From Affinundibacterium nitidum (GTDB lineage Bacteria; Pseudomonadota; Gammaproteobacteria; Burkholderiales; Burkholderiaceae_D), in the NCBI RefSeq assembly GCF_014284155.1, contig NZ_JACOFZ010000001.1:1134545-1198544 (forward strand): a DNA stretch of 64,000 nucleotides, written 5' to 3'. Both the position numbers and the translations under genes were made by a program. The notes below the pieces were generated by a model. It was not told the origin of the DNA. It searched no databases and worked only from the letters and a program-made list of their open reading frames with translations. Positions within the stretch are counted from its first letter, which is position 1, and every line of letters starts with the position of its first letter. Below, one piece after another: positions 63,675 to 64,000 of the stretch.

Positions 63675-64000
63675 GTGGACTTTAGCATAAAAACACTAGA
63701 CGCAAAAAGCGCAAGCAACACAATCAAGACTGGATGCCTCGTGGTCGGCGTCTTTGAAAACAAGAAATTATCGACTGCAGCGACCGCCTTGAACAAGAAA
63801 GGCGCGATCGATGCTGCTTTGAAATCGGGCGACATGACAGGCAAAGCTGGCTCATCATTATTGTTGCGCGGTTTGGCTGACGTTGCGGCAGAACGCGTGT
63901 TATTGCTCGGTTTGGGTGATGACCCTGCAAAAGTTTCCGAAAAAGCATTCACTGCAGCAGTTCAAGTTGCGGCGCGCAGTTTGAACGGCTTAGGTGCTGG
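63675..64000 (+). CDS. pepA: Leucyl aminopeptidase, N-terminal part
   Basis: Truncated by the window edge; 108 codons visible. Begins with GTG at 63675, with AAGGAG 6 nt upstream (63663-63668). The product [33 protein letters not shown], then [22 protein letters not shown] near 62-83, matches the N-terminal regulatory domain of M17 aminopeptidases (PepA); the zinc-binding catalytic domain is outside. The enzyme trims N-terminal residues from peptides; in E. coli it also binds DNA at Xer sites. Confidence 0.85.
   Translation, partial: MDFSIKTLDAKSASNTIKTGCLVVGVFENKKLSTAATALNKKGAIDAALKSGDMTGKAGSSLLLRGLADVAAERVLLLGLGDDPAKVSEKAFTAAVQVAARSLNGLGA

Noticed and set aside
1-64000. tRNA or rRNA genes
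   Set aside because: No cloverleaf with a GGTTCGAATCC-type T arm and no rRNA-like sequence was found by reading.

Overview
The window looks like a chromosomal segment of a Gram-negative betaproteobacterium, most likely Burkholderiales/Oxalobacteraceae (Undibacterium-like). The reasons are: base composition of roughly half GC by eye; a ferredoxin-type sulfite reductase next to a DUF934 gene and split CysD/CysN; the clpA-clpS / cold-shock neighbourhood; the orn / M48 peptidase / pterin dehydratase / rsgA neighbourhood; and the protein sequences themselves. No rRNA, tRNA, CRISPR array, prophage or insertion sequence with a transposase was seen. The genus is inference; the division-level placement is firm.

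Layout. 1-8.1 kb: the 5' part of an S9 peptidase, a dicarboxylate symporter, clpA-clpS, a cold-shock gene, icd and rluE. 8.2-14.8 kb: rpsT, an orphan VWA protein, and parE-parC. 14.9-16.9 kb: a two-gene signalling unit (Hpt-REC-REC-GGDEF plus a single-domain receiver). 17.1-25.1 kb: a histidine-utilisation locus, hutU-hutH-hutD-hutI on the minus strand, with a divergent PAS chemoreceptor and the repressor hutC. A perfect 18-bp palindrome resembling a HutC operator lies between hutU and the chemoreceptor. 25.2-33 kb: envelope and accessory genes: a type Vd patatin autotransporter, an XRE regulator with a membrane-anchored metzincin-like protein, an M14 carboxypeptidase, small secreted proteins and a small beta-barrel. 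33-41.5 kb: an orphan membrane-anchored TAXI protein, a CinA-like domain protein, an EI24 protein, an FKBP, a 103-bp tandem repeat, orn, and M48 peptidase-phhB-rsgA. 41.9-47.6 kb: tricorn-like protease, a lipoprotein and a DUF2189 membrane protein. 47.8-55.7 kb: an RNase H-like gene and the sulfate-assimilation cluster (TauE-like exporter, sulfite reductase, DUF934, APS reductase, cysD, cysN, cobA). 55.8-64 kb: SCO protein, a second chemoreceptor, a porin plus small PstS-like protein, CbiX/SirB, lptF-lptG, and the start of pepA.

How genes work together. The cys cluster carries sulfate activation (CysDN), direct APS reduction (CysH with two Cys pairs, no CysC), sulfite reduction, and the first siroheme step (CobA). 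A CbiX-type chelatase 5 kb away could insert the iron. The hut locus takes histidine to formiminoglutamate; the last step (hutG or hutF/G) is not in the window. Outside coding DNA the most notable things are a family of four palindromic intergenic elements (5.7, 5.8, 12.2 and 33.1 kb) whose arms pair within each copy but differ between copies, the 103-bp tandem array, and a long hairpin at 33.2 kb. The best candidate for a little-described protein pair is XRE regulator plus metzincin-like membrane protein at 27.4-29.0 kb.
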